This document shows, piece by piece, positions 24,701-35,200 of a stretch of 64,000 nucleotides of DNA; the stretch's first letter is position 1, and every line of letters starts with the position of its first letter. Made by a program: the position numbers and the translations under genes. The DNA is taken from positions 1,708,723-1,772,722 of the forward strand of contig CAADRB010000024.1 in assembly GCA_900708905.1 (NCBI GenBank). The letters run 5' to 3'. Source of the DNA: Hymenolepis diminuta (lineage: Eukaryota > Platyhelminthes > Cestoda > Cyclophyllidea > Hymenolepididae). The notes under the pieces are model-generated. The model did no database searches, was not told the DNA's origin, and worked only from the letters and a program-made list of their open reading frames with translations.

Positions 24701-26539
24701 TGAATAATTACAGCATCACAAGAAAGGTTTACCTCAAACTGAATTCTCCGTTTGTTTAGGTCAGTGTCTCCACTTTCTGATTCGCTGTCTGACAAATCTG
24801 GAATAGGAAGTGGGGGAGGTCCAGGAGGTTTACGAGTAATTGGAACCGATGGTCCTGAAGGTCCAGGAGCACTGCATAAAAAATTAAAAGAATAGAGGAA
24901 AATTACGATATAGAGGAAATACTTATAACTCCAGGTGGAATCAGAAAAGAGAGAAAGTTAAACTTTATGACAAAATGACTCTAGGCGTTATTCATTATTA
25001 TTATAGCGGTTCCTTGAATTGATAAGCCTTTGGCTCTTGCGTAGTACTCGGACGTCCAAAACGTGCCTCTTCTCTTCATAAACTGCTCAAAACTACGGCA
25101 GGCCCCTGAAAGCACAGCCCCGAACTTGTACTTACCAAATAAGAAATACCCAAACATTCTACCGACTGCTAACTTCGTGTACATCGGGGCCGGTATTCAA
25201 GCGGCTCTGGAATGAAAATGGAAGACAAATACGTCAAAATCCCAATAGTTAGTAGAAATCCCTAATCGTACGCTGCAAAACAACGCTAGTCTCTAATATT
25301 AAAGACAAGAATAATTAAAGTACATAATCCATTGTGAACTTTTAGTAATAGTACCAAGGATATCTGATAAAAGCGGACTTAGCATAATGCGATGAATCAA
25401 ATCTCCCTGAGTCATGCCGTGTGAATAGTGAATTGCTTTGAGAAATTATGAAAAAATGTCTGTCCAGCTAATTAATTCTGAAACTCTTCGAAATATAAGA
25501 AAAACGGAAAGAGGCATAAAGAAAATCATAACGAAGAATAAAACAAGTGAAATTCGCAGGAAACTTGCTAGAGGAGCGATCAATTCCGGCGGAAAACTTT
25601 GAAATGCAATGATAGTAAAAGCATGTAAATCTTGAAAGCAAAAAAATGGAGCAAAAGTTTACTTAAATTTGGAATCATCGATTTTCTTGAGGCTGCAGAA
25701 CAGTAAAGTGGCCAATAGTTCCCGTTTAAAAACATTACCCTTAACCTTGGACGGCATTGCCGAAAGAGGAGTGTTTAAAAAGACATCATCAAGAAAAGCT
25801 TAATAAACTTCAACGAGAAAATATATACAAGTATTCCCAAAATTGAACTAATGCCATAGGTAAAGCAGTACAACCCCAACTCCGAATAGGATATTTTATA
25901 AAAAGTTTGTTAAAAAGGAATAGTGAGAAAAAGATACCTGGAAGGTTTCTTAAGTATTCCTTTGTTGAAAGACAGAGATATTCCCATTGGTAGTGGTATC
26001 TCGGACGGTTGCAAACCAAGTTGCGATGGAGGAAGATCAGGTAAAGGAATGTCACTGGCTTTGGTCCTTTCAGCAAGTTTTACTTGTTCTAAATGAAAAT
26101 TCAATATAATGGAAATTTAAACATTACCGTGATAGAGCATCATGTCATGTCGTCGTTTATCGTACTCCTTCCTTGCTCGAAGCAATTCTTTTGCATATTC
26201 TGGATCTTCTTTTTTCTAAATCGATTAAAGACCTGAAAATTCAAAACCCACATATAAGTTAACAAGATTATCAAATGTCTCAAGAAGACGCTTCCTCTTC
26301 CCTTGTAGTACGCGTTCATTAAATTTTGAATGCAAATTAGGTGTGTATTCTTGTTTATCGTACATAGATGCCTCTTCAAGTAGCTGTAGGGCATCTTTGG
26401 ATTTAAGTACTGCTTGTCGAACAGCTATCCTCTGCTTCTTGTTCTTTTTAAGCTCCCTTTTTCGAGCCTCTTTGCGCGCTTGATCAGTGGGATTCATGTA
26501 TTTCCCACTTTTAGTGGTATTAATTGATCTTCGACCCAT
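21774..26539 (-). CDS. WBP11: WW domain-binding protein 11 (WBP11 / SIPP1 / NpwBP), spliceosome-associated PP1 regulator
   Basis: Eight exons, all phases consistent: 26539-26252, 26215-26128, 26088-25938, 24871-24733, 24604-24574, 24413-24294, 23347 (or 23344)-23093 and 21910-21774, giving 402 aa (401 with the alternative acceptor). The N-terminus MGRRSINTTKSGKYMNPTDQ followed by ARKEARKRELKKNKKQR is the highly conserved WBP11 start. Further marks are IPLPDLPPS and ILKKPS, the proline run RKPPGPPPLPIP that WW domains would bind, an acidic Ser/Asp/Glu patch (DLSDSESESGDTD), AKPQI followed by TRFVPTSLKVRR, and the invariant tail YEEFMREMEGLL. Human WBP11 (641 aa) binds PQBP1 WW domains and PP1 and works in late pre-mRNA splicing. 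This copy is shorter, mainly through loss of proline-rich repeats. An in-frame ATG at 26596 could add 19 residues; conservation favours 26539. Confidence 0.96.
22336..22510 (+). repeat. LTR/TRIM-like dispersed repeat with tRNA-Trp-like primer-binding site
   Basis: It is similar over about 150 nt to 63022-63160 (same orientation): both have GCCCGTA..CTT, a pyrimidine-rich stretch with CTTACTCT, GTGGTYTATTSAATA, a shared YCTACACAA and a TTTTG-rich end. In this copy the segment is followed at about 22488 by TTGGTGACCTCGG, close to the start of the primer-binding site for tRNA-Trp used by many LTR elements (TGGTGACCCCGACG). It lies in WBP11 intron 7, antisense to the gene. Confidence 0.45.
24872..25937 (-). 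other. Intron 3 of WBP11 (1.1 kb)
   Basis: It contains a GC-richer patch at about 24981-25200 with a 67-codon minus-strand open frame holding a donor-like GTAAGT. No family was recognised and splicing around it gives a phase-correct WBP11 product, so it is treated as intronic. Confidence 0.5.
26216..26251 (-). other. 36 nt mini-intron of WBP11
   Basis: GTGGGT...TTTAG, 36 nt long, between codons 96 and 97. It carries in-frame codons followed by a stop, so retention would truncate the protein. The next intron (26127-26089) is 39 nt. Introns this short are a known feature of cestode and some other flatworm genes. Confidence 0.85.
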
Positions 26540-26622
26540 TGCCAACGAAAAACTCAAAAGACGATCTTTTTGACTGTTGAGCCACCTACTCGGCATATAT
26601 TAACAAGATCCTAAAGCCCTCT
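26540..26622 (-). promoter_or_regulatory. 5' leader and strong splice acceptor of WBP11
   Basis: On the minus strand TTTTACTCTTTCTTTCAG ends at 26621, followed by an 81 nt leader that includes an in-frame ATG at 26596 and then the conserved ATG at 26539. The long pyrimidine tract so close to the start suggests a spliced-leader trans-splice site or a 5'-UTR intron. Confidence 0.55.
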
Positions 26623-28494
26623 GAAAGAAAGAGTAAAAGCTTGGCTAAATAAACTAATCTTCCAGAAAAATTACCATCATAAAATGAAAAGTAACGAAAA
26701 ATCGAAAATATGGTCCATTATTTTGTGCCTAAATTAGGTAATTGAAATTTCTCTTTACTCATTGGAATTTGTCGAATTTTTTAATGAAAATTATGTGCAT
26801 TATTTTACTGCAACCATATTTTATTAACTAAATAATCTGTTAAGATTTATTTTATTGAACTTTCAATTAATATTGACAAATTTGCAACTCTTCCGGAACT
26901 GTCCACCGCTTGGTATTTCAGTAGTCCGATTACATAAAGTTAATTTATAGTTACGTTTTCCCAGATAGTAAAAAATTTTTAGGTCATGTAATATGTGACT
27001 GCAATCTACTATACTCTTTCAACTATAAACATGAACGGTAACAGAATTCTTAAAAATTCAACTCACGTATAGATCACGTATCGGCGTGTTCTGCATTAAA
27101 ATACTCTGTGTGTTAATTTTCAGACATTTCAGACTTGACACAGTGAACCTAAATGTGATCTTATACATATCTTCCTTTACTGCACATGTGCACTATATAA
27201 AGTAGGTTAGTGATAGCGTGTCTTTATCAATTCATCTAATCGTCTCCATAACGTTAGTGCCGCAAAATTAGCTATCGTTAAGTTCTGCTCTATAACAAAG
27301 CCCCAGTATTTACACGAAAACTTAATTTATCGAATAAATCGATTAGAGAATACCTCATATATTTACTGTAGTGTTTTAAAGATATGAAAATGGGTTATCT
27401 ATCTACAATTGCCCTCAAAAATAATTCCTTTAGATTTTGGAAAAGACTAGAGCAATATCTGTTTCAATAATACGTGTTTCTGTCGAACTTGTGGGAAGTA
27501 TAAGTGGATTTCTGAACTATATCTGTTCCATGATTACTATTTCCTGATGCATCAAGAAAATCTCTAGAGACGGATGCGGTTTATGCTTACTATTTTGTGC
27601 GGACCAACCACTTCTTTGCTGCAACCAAAACGAGTTTGTTTCGCGCTTGTAATAATGCAACGTAGGNNNNNNNNNNNNNNNNNNNNNNNNNNNNNNNNNN
27701 NNNNNNNNNNNNNNNNNNNNNNNNNNNNNNNNNNNNNNNNNNNNNNNNNNNNNNNNNNNNNNNNNNNNNNNNNNNNNNNNNNNNNNNNNNNNNNNNNNNN
27801 NNNNNNNNNNNNNNNNNNNNNNNNNNNNNNNNNNNNNNNNNNNNNNNNNNNNNNNNNNNNNNNNNNNNNNNNNNNNNNNNNNNNNNNNNNNNNNNNNNNN
27901 NNNNNNNNNNNNNNNNNNNNNNNNNNNNNNNNNNNNNNNNNNNNNNNNNNNNNNNNNNNNNNNNNNNNNNNNNNNNNNNNNNNNNNNNNNNNNNNNNNNN
28001 NNNNNNNNNNNNNNNNNNNNNNNNNNNNNNNNNNNNNNNNNNNNNNNNNNNNNNNNNNNNNNNNNNNNNNNNNNNNNNNNNNNNNNNNNNNNNNNNNNNN
28101 NNNNNNNNNNNNNNNNNNNNNNNNNNNNNNNNNNNNNNNNNNNNNNNNNNNNNNNNNNNNNNNNNNNNNNNNNNNNNNNNNNNNNNNNNNNNNNNNNNNN
28201 NNNNNNNNNNNNNNNNNNNNNNNNNNNNNNNNNNNNNNNNNNNNNNNNNNNNNNNNNNNNNNNNNNNNNNNNNNNNNNNNNNNNNNNNNNNNNNNNNNNN
28301 NNNNNNNNNNNNNNNNNNNNNNNNNNNNNNNNNNNNNNNNNNNNNNNNNNNNNNNNNNNNNNNNNNNNNNNNNNNNNNNNNNNNNNNNNNNNNNNNNNNN
28401 NNNNNNNNNNNNNNNGATCTGGTGACATGAGTGCCTTGACTTATTTCATCTATTCGATCGATGTAGCCCCGGTAGATCTTAAGTTATTACGGAT
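26623..28494. other. Divergent intergenic region between WBP11 and the ERM gene, with scaffold gap
   Basis: Both promoters must lie here. A run of N fills 27667-28415 (749 positions). The visible parts are AT-rich and no coding region is supported; long open frames across the gap are artefacts of the N run. Confidence 0.6.
27667..28415. other. Scaffold gap (N run)
   Basis: 749 undetermined positions in the divergent WBP11-ERM intergenic region, possibly covering the ERM promoter or 5' UTR. Confidence 0.95.
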
Positions 28495-28506
28495 ATGATG
28501 GAACAA
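28495..28506 (+). CDS. Candidate first coding exon of the ERM gene (MMEQ)
   Basis: ATGATGGAACAA is followed at once by a strong donor GTAAGT (28507). Joined to the acceptor at 29718, it reads straight through as [14 protein letters not shown] in the ERM frame, and an in-frame TAA at 28480-28482 closes the frame upstream. ERM genes in other animals also have a tiny first coding exon. An alternative or extra exon at 29381-29413 (CACAG before, GTGAGT after) also keeps the frame open. The choice cannot be made from sequence alone. Confidence 0.4.
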
Positions 28507-29727
28507 GTAAGTACAACTTACTTCACAGATATTACGTTATTATTTTATGATTGCAAAAAGTGACTGGAGAGCATACTTCAACAATTAAAAATCCATTGAT
28601 CCTTAGCCAAGTCGAGAGAGCATAAAAGATGATAAAATAACTGCACTAATTATTGCCTCAATATTAGAGCAATGACAGGTCTTTAATTTAATTTTTCGTA
28701 GGCGATGACCAATAATTTTCAAATTACCGCTTCTAAAAACAATAGTTTTGAATGTTAAAATTGGAGTGACCTAGGACTTACAGTTATGGAAAATTGGATT
28801 TTGACTAAGATACTTCTTTTCCTCCTTCTAACGATGCATACCAAAACTAAGAGAAAAGTTTTGTGAAGAATAGGACCTGGAGAGGTATTAATGAGTAATG
28901 CAACATAAAAAATTATGCTACTATATTCGATGAAATATTATTTCTGGTATAAAGTTGGCATAAATGACGTATTCCAAGGGTTTCTTATAAATTTAAAACA
29001 TTTACATATCTGAGATGAAACAAAAATCCTAACTCTAGATAATGCGTTCCGATTAAAGAATGTGCTTAATATACTTGGTACCTGAGTTAGTTAAAGACGA
29101 ATGTCCTCTTAGTATTTGAGTAGGTTTGTAAGTGAGCGATTATGAAAATTAACTGAAATGATTCATAGGACTAAAAAGATATATCAGGCTACCCTACCAT
29201 AAATGGTATAGAGTTAAATAATCTGCTTATAAACAGGAATTTATCATCGCTTTATTTGATTATAAAATATACTTTGTCGAATAAAACTCATAATAACGCA
29301 AAGTAATTTTTGCAGTTTACTTTTAATTAAAAGACATTAGTTTTGTTTTAGCTTTTCGCTATTGAATGAAATTTGCACAGGTTGTACTTTCAACGTTTGG
29401 TTTCCCTGCTGAGGTGAGTGCTTCTGTGGTCGGTGTGCTATGAAGTTATAATTTTATTTTATCTTTGTCAATTTTTTTCACATGTGAGTATTAATAAATT
29501 CTTCACAGGTAAATCACGTCTCACCCATCTGCATTCCTTTTAGATTTAGTCCCCTTAGATTATACATCTAATTTATCGCTAAACATGGTATAGTGTAAAA
29601 CCTTTCCGTTGTTCGACGTGATTTTGCGCTTTTGGGTTTCGAATGCACTGCCGTTTTGATTTGTCCCTTTGTGTTATTGTGAATTTATAGTCAAATGATA
29701 ATTACTTTTCCCTTTTAGATTAAAGAC

Positions 29728-32332
29728 ATGTTGAAGAAAATGAAGAAGACTGTTAAGGTCAAGGTGATTACTGCTGAGTCTCAATTAGAATTTGAGATGC
29801 CAAAAAATGCTCCTGGCAAAGACCTGTTCAACCAAATTGTCAGTACGATTGGTCTTCGCGAGGTGTGGTATTTCGGTATCCAATATACAGACAAAGACGG
29901 CAATCCTGCTTTCCTCCGTTTGGATAAGAAACTCTCTAGCCATGAATTTGCTGACGGTCATGCATACAATTTCCGGTTTATGGTGAAATACTATCCTGAG
30001 AGTGTAGAAGAGGAACTCATTCAAACGTGCACTATTTCTCACTTTTATCTCCAGGTTTGTTTTTTACTGAACTTGTCCAGAGTCTAATCTTCTATCGTCT
30101 AATTTGTCGTTCTTTTAATTTAGGTTAAGAGTGATATCATGTCGGGAAAAATTTACTGTCCCATCGAAACCGCTGTCTTGTTGGCTTCTTATGCCTGTGT
30201 TGTCAGGTATGGACCTTATGATCCAAAGACTTGTCCCGAGAGTCTTCCGATTGACCGTCTTATCCATAACCGGTATGTTTTTCTCTAAATCCTCCTGACC
30301 TCGTTTTATTTGTTGGCAATATAGAGCTTTTTTGTTACAGCGGACAGTTCAAAAAAACCGATAAAGAATGGTATGAAACAATCATTGAATGCTACAGTGA
30401 ACATCCCTACATGACTACCGAGGAAGCCATGGTTCAGTACCTTCAAATTGCCCAAGATCTGGAAATGTATGGTGTGGAAACATTCCCTATCAAAAACAAG
30501 AAGGGAACCCCCCTCGTTCTTGGTGTTGATTCTCTCGGTTTAAGTATCTATGAGCCCGATAACTTGTTGGTTCCAAAGATTGGTTTCCCTTGGTCTGAAA
30601 TTCGCAACCTCTCTTTCCACGATAAGAAATTTGTTATCAAACCCTCCGACAAAACTGCCAAGGAATTCTTTTTCTTGGTTGATAAGACCAAGACTAACAA
30701 ACGTATCCTGGAATTGTGTACAGGCAACCACGAGCTCTATATGCGAAGAAGGAAAACTGATTCCATCGAGGTTCAACAGATGAAGATTCAAGCTAAAGAG
30801 GAAAGGGAAATGAGAGAAACTGAAAAGTAAATCCCCCTCTTCCTTTTGCCGACTTTTTGGGCCTTGAGATTTTCTTATATCAGTTTTATGATCTTATCTT
30901 AGGCAACGCTTGAATGAGGAGCGTCTGTTACGTAAAGAGAACGAACAGAAATTGGAGGAGCTCAAAGCAGAGATGCTCAAGAAGGAGTCCGATTTCGCGC
31001 AAATGACCGCGAAGATGCAGGCCTACCAGAACAAGGTGAATGAATTAGAGGCAATGCTTGAACAGGAGAGAAAAGCCCGCGAAGAACTCCAAAGCAATCA
31101 GAACAAGTTGACCAAAATGAATAAACAATTAGCGGAGGTTCGTACTCGAGTTTTGTGTTGTGTTTGCATTTCGCTGAATGGAATTTATGTAACCAACTAG
31201 CTTTTATTTCGGTTGACACTCATCTTTCGCACATTTTACAATATTAAGCAGGTTTTTGTGCTCGGCACAGTAGTCACATGAATCAGCCTAGTAGTGGAAA
31301 TTTTAGCGCCATCTAAAATAGAGTTTAATAAACTAGGTAAGTGATTATTTAAACGGCCCTCTAAGTTAGATGTTGTGTATCACTGTAGGAGACCGCAGCT
31401 ACACAAGAGGAACGTGATCGATTACGGAAGGAAAGAGATGAGGTTCAACGTAAGATTGAGCAACAGAAGAACCTGATGGCCGCCAAGGAGGCAGAAAAGG
31501 CTAAAGCCGAAGCAGAACTTCTCAAAATGCGCGAAGAAAGCAGCCCAAAGAAGTCACACGTCAACGGTCGTGGTGACAGTAAGCTCCCTCTGATTTCACA
31601 CTTGTAGTCTCTTTCAATTCATTGACTCACCTTTTTTATGCTGTAGATATCTCACAGGAGGATGAAAGCGATGGTAAGCTATTTCACTTTATCTGCACAT
31701 GATTTCCGGGGTATTTTTTTTGCTTACCTGCCATGTACAGCTCGGTTTTTTTCCCGACCGATTGTGTGTGTTAGGGTTGTACCGAATCACCTAATTCGGT
31801 AATCATTATGCGATCAAGCGCATACATCGTAGCCCTAGTAACGTGTTGTGCGCCTATTTGTGGGCACAAAAATTCACAACTTGTTAATTCCTTGTTCGAT
31901 GTAGTCATATCATAACTAAAGTTCCTCGTGTTATAGCTGTTGAAGACTGTAACGGTATGTTAGCAGCACCGCTTTTTTCCAATCTTGGTGATTATACGTA
32001 TCAGATTCTGCCCTCTGTTCTCCCCCTTACCTCATAGATTATAGCTGGAACCTTTTTTTATTTGTTTTGCAGCTAAGGAATTCGAAGTTAATATAAACGC
32101 GAGCAGAATTGAGGAGACTCGCGTCACCGAGGTTTCCAAGCACCAGAACCTTCAAAAGAAACTTGAGAACCTCAAGTCTGAGTTAAATCAAGCTCGTGAT
32201 GAGTCCAAGATGAAGGATATTGATCGTCGACATGAGTACAATGTCCGTGAAGGAAATGACAAGTACAAGACTCTGCGTAATATCCGCAAGGGTAACACAA
32301 TGTCCCGTGTTGAACAGTTTGAATCGATGTAG
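29728..32332 (+). CDS. Ezrin/radixin/moesin (ERM) protein, EM10/EG10-type membrane-cytoskeleton linker
   Basis: Eight exons: 29719-30054 (ATG at 29728), 30124-30272, 30341-30826, 30903-31137, 31389-31578, 31647-31673, 31937-31954 and 32073-32332, giving 563 aa (570 if the 28495 exon is used; human moesin has 577). The N-terminal FERM domain (about 1-300) shows [68 protein letters not shown] and [10 protein letters not shown] followed by EVQQMK. A charged helical coiled-coil region follows, then the C-terminal actin-binding domain ending [14 protein letters not shown]...VEQFESM. Thr544 sits exactly 20 residues from the end, like moesin Thr558, the activating phosphorylation site that opens the FERM-tail clamp. 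ERM proteins link cortical F-actin to membrane proteins and PIP2. The Echinococcus homologues are the serodiagnostic antigens EM10/Em18 and EG10. Identification is near certain; only the first codons are in doubt. Confidence 0.96.
31647..31954 (+). other. Two in-frame microexons (27 nt and 18 nt) of the ERM gene
   Basis: Exon 31647-31673 encodes NISQEDESD and exon 31937-31954 encodes AVEDCN, including the shared border codons. Both start and end in phase 1, as does the following exon, so skipping either or both keeps the reading frame. They fall in the flexible linker between the helical region and the actin-binding tail and add an acidic segment. Splice borders are good (TGTAG/GTAAGC and TATAG/GTATGT). 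Confidence 0.75.
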
Positions 32333-32476
32333 ACGTATCCCCTGTCCCAGTCATGCTGTCCCCCTTCGTTTATATCTCCCTCTGGATGCACCTTATATTC
32401 GAATTTGTCTCTAACTGCCTCTTCTATGCTCATTCCTATTTGAAAACTCATAACCATCATATATGCAAAATGGTAA

Positions 32477-32482
32477 AATAAA
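32477..32482 (+). terminator. Poly(A) signal of the ERM gene
   Basis: AATAAA lies 145 nt after the TAG at 32330-32332, followed by T- and GT-rich sequence. It is the first canonical signal downstream. Confidence 0.65.
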
Positions 32483-33670
32483 ATATAACTTTTGTCAACG
32501 TGGAGTGTTCTGCTTCTCTGTGGCGACCCCTCGGGATTGAAGTAAGGCGGATCGTTCTTGTGATCTACCGCTGTGTTGATGAATTTAGGTGTATTGGAGA
32601 GCAAGTGCTTTTGGAAAGTTTATTGCGGGGAGCTTTGTAACAAGGTGAGAATGCCGAAAGAACGGCCCTTGATTATCATGGGGTGAATTATTTTGGCAAT
32701 CGATAGGAATTTACATCTTGAAAGTGTGTGTTTTAGCGGTTATTTGGAGCTGCCATGATGGTATAAAGGGAGTTTTATTCTCGGCTAATGAAGCATTACC
32801 TATGAAGTCCAACGTGCAAGGAGTGCTATAGGGTCTTCATCTGAAATACCTCTTGAAACAAATCTATTAGAAATTGGAAGGTGTTAGGGGCTAAGGAGAC
32901 AGGAGATGAGGGGGGTATTTGTGCTCTGGGTATCGGCATCGAAATGATAAGCAATGTCAGGGAAATTGGCGTTAACTACGTTGGGATTTTGCTGAAAATG
33001 AAGTCGTGTTGATCTAGAGGTGTTCCAGACTTTGAAAATCAGACACACCATCGATTCTTGGCTGTAATCCGTACCTGCTTAATCTAATTACGAATCCAAA
33101 TTTTCAAGCATTGTAAGCTGTGAATAAAAAAGGGTTGGACCTCAAAACATCGACCATTTATCGATAATCTATCGGATCCGTTAATATTCTTAAATACCGA
33201 TCTTGAGATTTCTTCGATTTGATGCTAATCTTTTTTGAAGTAAAATCTTTGTATGACTATATACAGGATGAGTGGTAAATAACTCCATATAGTGATCACC
33301 AGATGCCTAAATGTTCTAGAATGTACCAAATTATTGGCATACTATGATGAATTTATAAAAGGCCAAAATGAAGTACGAGTGCAGATCGATATTGAAGCCG
33401 CCAAGTGATGTCATGTAAAACTCAAGGCCACAGTTTCTATAATGGTGTCCTGAACGGTTTAAGAAGCTACCACCAAATTTCTCCTCAAATTAGCTTTCTG
33501 TTTAAAAAAAACACAAAAATCGTTTATTTAATTTTGAATATTGAAAGTCGATCAATCGCCCCCGTTATATACAATTTATCCGTAAACAATCCCTCTCAGT
33601 GTATCTCATTTCACCCATTTCTCACAAACGGATTGTCCTCGCACAATACTGATGCTTCTTCCTTTCTCTT

Positions 33671-33725
33671 CCAGTTCTCAATAACTTCTGCTCCTTCCTT
33701 CTCCCATTTCATTATGTCTGTCCAG
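33671..33725 (+). repeat. Pyrimidine-rich dispersed repeat, copy 1
   Basis: It is similar to 53289-53347 in the same orientation: TTCTCAAT, a C/T-rich stretch, CCCATTTC, then a block ending in GTCCA. Two diverged copies about 20 kb apart suggest the 3' part of a dispersed element. Confidence 0.3.
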
Positions 33726-35108
33726 CGCACATTTGCTTAACTTAATTTTTTATTTTCCCACTCTTTGGAGAGGCTGTTGTATCCCGTATCATCCTATTTG
33801 TGAGGGGATAGATCTGGCCTAATTTGATCCCGCTCTCAAAGTAGTATATTGTCGGATTAGATCTACTATAAAGACTTGCTTAGACCTCACTCTCTACACT
33901 TGTTTATTTACACAAGTATATTATATTACTGATATCCAACTAATAGTAATGATCAGTCGACGTCTCTTATTCATAAATTCATCGCATCGAAAGGATTCGT
34001 TTTACTCTGAGGTGAAATGCAACACACGTCAGTTCAGCCAGGATTGCTGACTCTCTATTTGCTCCTTATGGTTCAATCATAATTGCTGCTCAGACAGGAG
34101 CATATCATATTCTAGACAGCTGAGGACAAGTTCTGTTGTCGGTCATGGTGTTTTAATCGCAAATTCTTTTCAAATTTCCATGTGATTTAACGATAAAATT
34201 CAGGTAATTTTAACCTTCTTGCCTTCTTACCGTCTAAACCCGACCAAAATTGTCTGCCTTGTCCTGCCTTGCGCCTAAAAGGTCGTATGATTTGTTTTTA
34301 TTTATACATTTGGAGAGAGCAAGAAAGAGAGAGAGAGAGAGTTAAAAAAGCTTGCGTGGGTATTCTTCAATACTTAAGCATGGGTACTAATAGGCTGACT
34401 CAATTATCATCTATCAATTATGTACTAACAGAAATGAGTGGGTTACTAGGCACACGGTGGTATAATGTATGACTAACTATATTATCTAACTGACTGGAAT
34501 CCAACTTCTTTTACATGTGAAAATGTCAACAATTTAGTGCTAGATAATAGCTGAGAAATTGAAATTCAGAGTAGCTTGCCAATGACCTTCATCTTGGCCT
34601 TTATTGCCTGTCATATTCTTCTAACTTGTTAGGTTAATTTAGAATGATGAATAAGGCCTCATGAGTTTAGGTTAACTTCAAACGCTAATATTATAAATCG
34701 CAGAAATAATCTTAGAATGCTACGAAATACTGAATGTAACTACCAGTGAAATAATGATGAATAATCTCAATTTTAATTAAACTCAAATGAGGTAGGGTTA
34801 AATCCAATTTTATCTTCCTTGGTTATTTTCGTCATGTTAGGGGTAAACTGTAAGACAGAAAACCCAAAATTGGCCGATCACCTAAAAAGTCGAATTCATT
34901 GTTTACATAATGTTAATGTAAGTGCAGGCCTATGTTGATTAAAGTCATTTTGCTGCACGTCATAGATACGTAGGCTAAATTTATCGATTTTCTGATTAGC
35001 AGATCATTACACGAACTAATATTAAGTCTCCCAAGTCCATTTGTGGAAAGTGTATCTGATTTGGGTAAATGAGGAGCTCGTATTCTACCGTCCCCCTTGT
35101 TGATCAGA

Positions 35109-35200
35109 ATTAATCACTGAATGTACACCGATGTGCGTCGATCCCTTGACTTGTAATTTAACGGACGTGCACGTTGGCTACCGCACTGCACGACCCATTC
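35109..35200 (-). repeat. tRNA-derived SINE-like repeat copy
   Basis: On the minus strand: an A-box-like GTGCGGTAGCCAACGTGCACG, then AAGTCAAGGGATCGACGCAC (B-box-like), then CATCGGTGTACATTCAGTG. The last segment matches the copy at 4555-4630. It is one of the best-preserved copies of the family. Confidence 0.5.

Noticed and set aside
27517..28428. Open frames of about 300 codons on both strands
   Set aside because: They are mostly the N run; the short readable ends match nothing.
33405..33740. 111-codon plus-strand open frame after the ERM gene
   Set aside because: Ser/Phe-rich, no motif, and its end coincides with a dispersed pyrimidine-rich repeat.
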